A stretch of 64,000 nt of DNA from Sambucus nigra (lineage: Eukaryota > Streptophyta > Magnoliopsida > Dipsacales > Adoxaceae): the NCBI GenBank assembly GCA_949130495.1, contig OX422221.1, positions 158,939,241 to 159,003,240 on the forward strand, read 5' to 3'. Below the pieces are notes generated by a model. It searched no databases. It saw nothing but the letters and a program-made list of their open reading frames with translations, and was not told where the DNA came from. Positions within the stretch are counted from its first letter, which is position 1. Every line of letters begins with the position of its first letter. Shown here piece by piece: positions 60,100-64,000 of this stretch. The translations under genes were made by a program, and so were the position numbers.

Positions 60100-60345
60100 T
60101 TAGTTCCTCGATCCCAAATCTCTCATCACCATTTGATCAAACACCTCCTGAGCATGCCCCAGTTTACCAAATTTGGCATAGATGTTAATTAGCACATTGC
60201 CCACAAACAAATCAAACTCCAACTCGTGATTAATGACATACAGATGGATCAACATTCCTAGAAAAATATTATCCATTTGTGCATATAGGAAAATTTGTTG
60301 TAATAGTAATCGGCACCATCTTAATACCCTCCAAAATCATCTCAT
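60100..60345 (-). pseudogene. PPR protein gene fragment
   Basis: PPR proteins bind organellar RNA through tandem 35-residue helical repeats. On the minus strand the frame reads NIFLGMLIHLYVINHELEF, DLFVGN and LINIYAKFGKLGHAQEVFDQ, the unmistakable pattern of a PLS-type PPR repeat (usual form: LI-x-MYAKxG...A..VFD.M). An upstream part, EGIKMVPITITT, also fits. About 80 codons remain, ending in TAA at 60100-60102. No start, no transit peptide and no further repeats are present. It resembles EMB2758-like (At4g33990) proteins from memory, which is a guess at subfamily. It is a truncated fragment. Confidence 0.78.
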
Positions 60346-60861
60346 CCATTACATACGGTGCCTCAGCAGCATTTCAAGAACCCATTTCTCAAATTTGATT
60401 TATTAGAGACATCATATTTTTTCTTGTCTATGTGTCTAATTTTTTTGTATGCTAATCATATCTCCAAACAAAACAAAAACATGTACAAATTCAAATTCCA
60501 CAAGAAAATTTTTTTTTACCTTCTTGAGTTTCAGACAGTTGTCCATAATTTTCCCATCGGACAACCATTCTCTACAATAAATGACATCTTCAACATATGT
60601 TCATCGAACGATATTAGGAATGAACATGCAGCAAGTGAAGGACGAATAAAAAATGACATCTTCTTTTAGTAATAGCTAAGTTATTCCTGAAATGGTCATT
60701 ACGATACCACCATGATCATTAGTTTTTTTCCTTAACCCGCATAGATAATAAATTACTCTCATGGCATCAACCATTTATAGACAAAAGGTCACAATAAAAA
60801 AATTAACATATTTGAAAAAATGAAACTTAAATTGTAAACATGTTACCTATGCACTACATTT

Positions 60862-61222
60862 CTATGCCCTTAATGCATCTTCTATCCTAGCATTCAAAAA
60901 GAACCATTGCAATTGCCGGTTATACAGAAGCCTCAACAGCTGTGCGTCAACAATTTGATTCTCCCCCACCTTCCCCCACCTCACATCAACAAAATAACTA
61001 AGAACCGAAGGTGTATCAAATTAGGCATGGGTGGTGCCAATTTTGTCCTACTAACCGGAAGCGAAAAGGCTTCCCCTTAAGATGAAACCGATAAACTCCG
61101 AGTTGAAGTGACTAAAAGCTTACCAGCAGCTAATATCTCTCCTGGTTTGGAAACTAGATCCGGTGTAAGTGGGCAAGAACCCACTAGGCATTCGCCCCTT
61201 TTGACTCGCTGGTCGTCCTTGA
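60862..61222 (-). pseudogene. QWRF-motif family gene fragment
   Basis: QWRF proteins (SCO3-type, formerly DUF566) are plant-specific, microtubule- or plastid-related proteins of about 500-650 residues. The upstream minus-strand part reads DLVSKPGEILAAGKLLVTS and TRSLSVSS, stop, GEAFSLPVS; family members have a sense codon (Gln) where the TAA lies. After a frame change comes GENQIVDAQLLRLL and LLYNRQLQWFFLNAR, which is the signature region with QWFF in place of QWRF. It ends at TAG 60862-60864. The long middle and the C-terminal helices are missing. Identification rests on remembered family motifs. Confidence 0.72.
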
Positions 61223-61295
<73 letters not shown>

Positions 61296-61296
61296 G
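61223..61296. repeat. GT/GA compound microsatellite
   Basis: A run of GT dinucleotides from about 61224 to 61270 passes straight into a GA run to about 61296. It abuts the upstream limit of the QWRF fragment. Confidence 0.95.
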
Positions 61297-64000
61297 AGAA
61301 ACTAGCGATAGCGGGAGATTGATAATGAAAGAGGAAAGAGAGAGAGCGGGAGACCAAAAATTTGAAAGGGTTACTATTTTTCTAAGAGTGTTTATAATTT
61401 ATTAAGTGTACTAAATTTTGGCACACTTAAAAACAGTTCCAAAATTTTGTCACTTTTTTAAAGTGTGCCAGATTATCATTAAACCGTGCTAGAATTTGGC
61501 ATAGTTTTAAACTGTGCCAGGTTTTTAATTTCAAGGTGTTCCAAAATTTACTTTTTGGTGTTGTTCCCCTAAAGTTTTAAGTTTATCAAAATACTCCTTA
61601 AACTTTTCAAATAAGTATAACTTGACCTATACTTAATCCCTAGACCCAACCCTTATTTCAAATTAATGGTCCTAACCCATGAACGTTCATAAAATTACAA
61701 AAATATCCCCAAAACTTAAAAAAAAATCCCAGATTTAATACCAAATAAATATAAAAACTTCAAATGAAGAACTAAAGGTTAAAACCCAATATTTAACATT
61801 ACCCCCTCCCACATCAGCCTCCATATGGACAGAAGTAGCCAAAATCATATTTTACACCATGTCACCATGTGTAGATCAAGTTTTCACATCTTTATCTTTT
61901 TAAAAAAAAGAATAATCACCTCCTTCCTGATCCAATGACCTCCCCTCACCTCCCACTATAAATTCCCCACGATCACCAGAAACAAAACCCACCCCTTGAG
62001 CCTGTCCAAAGTTCAAAATTTTCCCTACAATATGGTATTCTGTCATTTTATTTTCTAAACCTTATTGTTTCAATTATAATGGTTTTCCATGTTATTATTA
62101 AGCTCATATGAATCAAAACAACTACTCTTTAATGTCCAAAATATCCTCTGTTCGAAGAAACCATAAAAAACTCCACTAAAGCATGAGCCTTAATGGTGAA
62201 ATTTGATTCTTTGACTCTAAACTAGTTTCAAAGTGAGTAATAGGCTTCTTATGAACTGAAGAGCTCAAGTTCAATGGTTATTTTTAAAAAATCATAAGTT
62301 TCGAGCCTCAGTTTCTCAAAAGTGTTTTTATTTCAGAAAAATGAAAATTTCACATTCTCAATAAACCAGACCACCTCAATTCTTCAAACCAACACCAAAT
62401 CATTCCTTATAATAGCATAAAAACAACCATATTTATAAAAACTTTTTCCATATTCAGTAAACCTTCAAAATTTTGGTCAAAATTTCTTCAAAACACATAG
62501 TAATTGTAACTTGATAGTGAACCTCAATCCATAAAACTTATATTTTTGGCTTCCTTTTGAAATTTTGGTTGGATTGGTTCATAAATCATCTCAAATGGTT
62601 TAGAGAATCAAGAGTGATTCACGGTCAAAGTTTTCTTAAACCTTTGGTCAACTATTGAGAGGTTGAAGATGAACTTTTCAACGAGAACCCTTGACCAAGC
62701 GCATGGCCAATCAATTCTTTTTTTTCAATAGTTTTATTACATTTTTTTGGTCAAAATGTTTTAAGGTGCGGTAGTGTTTGGTCAATCCTAACCCTAGTTA
62801 CAGAAAATTAGTGTTTTGGGAAATAAAAATTAGGGGTTTTGTTAATAAATATTTTCCTATAATTACAAATTGAGCCCTCCTGATTTATTCACGTTATGAA
62901 TTTTAAACCCAACTTTTTTTTATAAGTACTTTGTTAGATTTTGAGTAAAAAAAGTCTTACTACACCAAGTTTCAAATTTGACATTAATTCATAGATTTTG
63001 AATCTCCTAATATATTTACAAATTATCCCCTAACTTTTAACAATCATTGTGTTTTTACCTATCTTCATAGACTAATATTATTATCAACCACACTAATCTA
63101 TAAAAATATTTGTGTAGTGATAATAAAGTATCGGACCCTCCTGATATCCTCTTCAATAATACTTAAGCTCGTCTGTTTCTACATACAATTAGGTTTTACC
63201 CTTTTAATAATAAATTTTAGCATACTTGTTTTACTGCTATTGATATAACTATGTGATATCCCTACTTGATTCCTAGTATGTGTAGAAATTGCAATACTAA
63301 TATGTTATTATATCTCTGGCTATTTTTAATTATGATCAATTGGATCAATTTTAACCTTGCCATCTAATAACTGATATCATGAAAATCATTGTTATAATTG
63401 AATTAATCCACCCTGCACCCTTATGCATATTATTTATTGAAAGTAGAACCCATATTAACTAGTTAGTAGACTGTTGTGTTATCCCACAAAATTTTTCTTC
63501 TTGTCATAAGGTTTGAGAAGTTTGAGGGCCTAGATTTTAGCTATATATGGTATAAGTGCCACTTTAATTTTGTGCCCAGTCGGTTACTTCTTTTCCAAAG
63601 GTTTTGGGTTAATTATAATTTGGTTATACTAATGACACTTCAATCATTTCTATACCCATTTGTATTCTAGTAAGTATGGTCTTATTAGCTTAAATTCTTT
63701 GACTTTCTTGTTATAAAATTTGTACCATGTTGTTGTACAAAATAGTGAATTATATACACACTCCAAGCTTTTATTTACATATATTTGTTGTAAAATTGGT
63801 GAGATATGCTTAGCATATTTGTGCTAATTCCTTTTCCTCCAAATTTTTTGGGAGGAAGAGGATAGTCCGCCTCCCTTTTTGTGATATACACGGGTCACAT
63901 GTTTGCGTATTTAACTATATGGTTGGATACTGAAGGAGATGGGAGCAAGGAGTTGAAATTTTCAATTACTTATTTTATTTTTCACTTTGGGAATAAAATG

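Larger units (their letters stand above)
59989..64000. other. AT-rich right flank with gene fragments, no intact gene
   Basis: Apart from the PPR and QWRF fragments and a microsatellite described separately, I see no gene. 61381-61560 has several short GTGCCA/TGGCAC motifs with TTTAAA. From about 61570 to 64000 the text is AT-rich without supported coding frames. Confidence 0.6.

Noticed and set aside
61381..63120. CACTA transposon ends around the TGGCAC motifs and TGTGTAGTG
   Set aside because: No matching CACTA terminal pair or 3-bp target duplication could be found by eye.
1..64000. CRISPR array, tRNA or rRNA genes
   Set aside because: The tandem repeats lack unique spacers and the sequence is plant; no tRNA or rRNA signature was seen on either strand.

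Overview
This window is plant nuclear heterochromatin. The evidence is a long tandem satellite, four nested or adjacent Ty3/gypsy LTR retrotransposon units of plant-specific lineages (Tat and Tekay-type chromovirus), and decayed fragments of two plant-specific gene families (PPR and QWRF). I see no intact host gene. Nearly all coding sequence belongs to retroelements broken by nonsense codons and frameshifts. The species cannot be named from sequence alone.

Layout. (1) 1-7107: satellite array of about 42 monomers of about 168 bp, with signs of a roughly 12-monomer higher-order repeat and a degraded right edge. (2) 7108-10341: AT-rich single-copy sequence without a recognisable gene. (3) 10347-48874: a Tat-lineage retrotransposon (Element 1; own length about 12.3 kb; TSD ACGAA) with gag, protease, RT, RNase H, a second RNase H and integrase on the plus strand. 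Beyond these lies a minus-strand cassette of one or two extra genes with recognisable introns. Two younger insertions interrupt it. Element 2 (19809-30631; Tekay-type chromovirus, 2982-bp LTRs, TSD TCTTC) splits the antisense gene. A 15.3-kb non-autonomous complex (32954-48302; LTR-internal-LTR-internal-LTR, TSD GACAC/GATAC) splits the 3' LTR. (4) 48880-49407: a short stretch of single-copy sequence with microsatellites. (5) 49413-59983: Element 3, a second, more decayed Tekay-type element (TSD GTAGC/GTATC). (6) 59989-64000: AT-rich sequence holding minus-strand fragments of a PPR gene and a QWRF-motif gene, plus a GT/GA microsatellite.

How the parts relate. By-eye LTR divergence puts Element 1 as oldest (about 4%), Element 3 as intermediate, and Element 2 as youngest (about 0.6%). 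Elements 2 and 3 and the non-autonomous family share the same LTR ends, an initiator-Met-type primer binding site, the pre-PPT motif and several LTR blocks. The gag-only family is therefore probably a passenger of Tekay-type machinery. The most unusual signals are a phased 60-bp hairpin array in the non-autonomous LTRs, palindrome clusters in the chromovirus LTRs, a candidate GC-AG leader intron whose junctions are conserved in all three LTR families, and the intron-containing antisense cassette with its own candidate promoter in Element 1.
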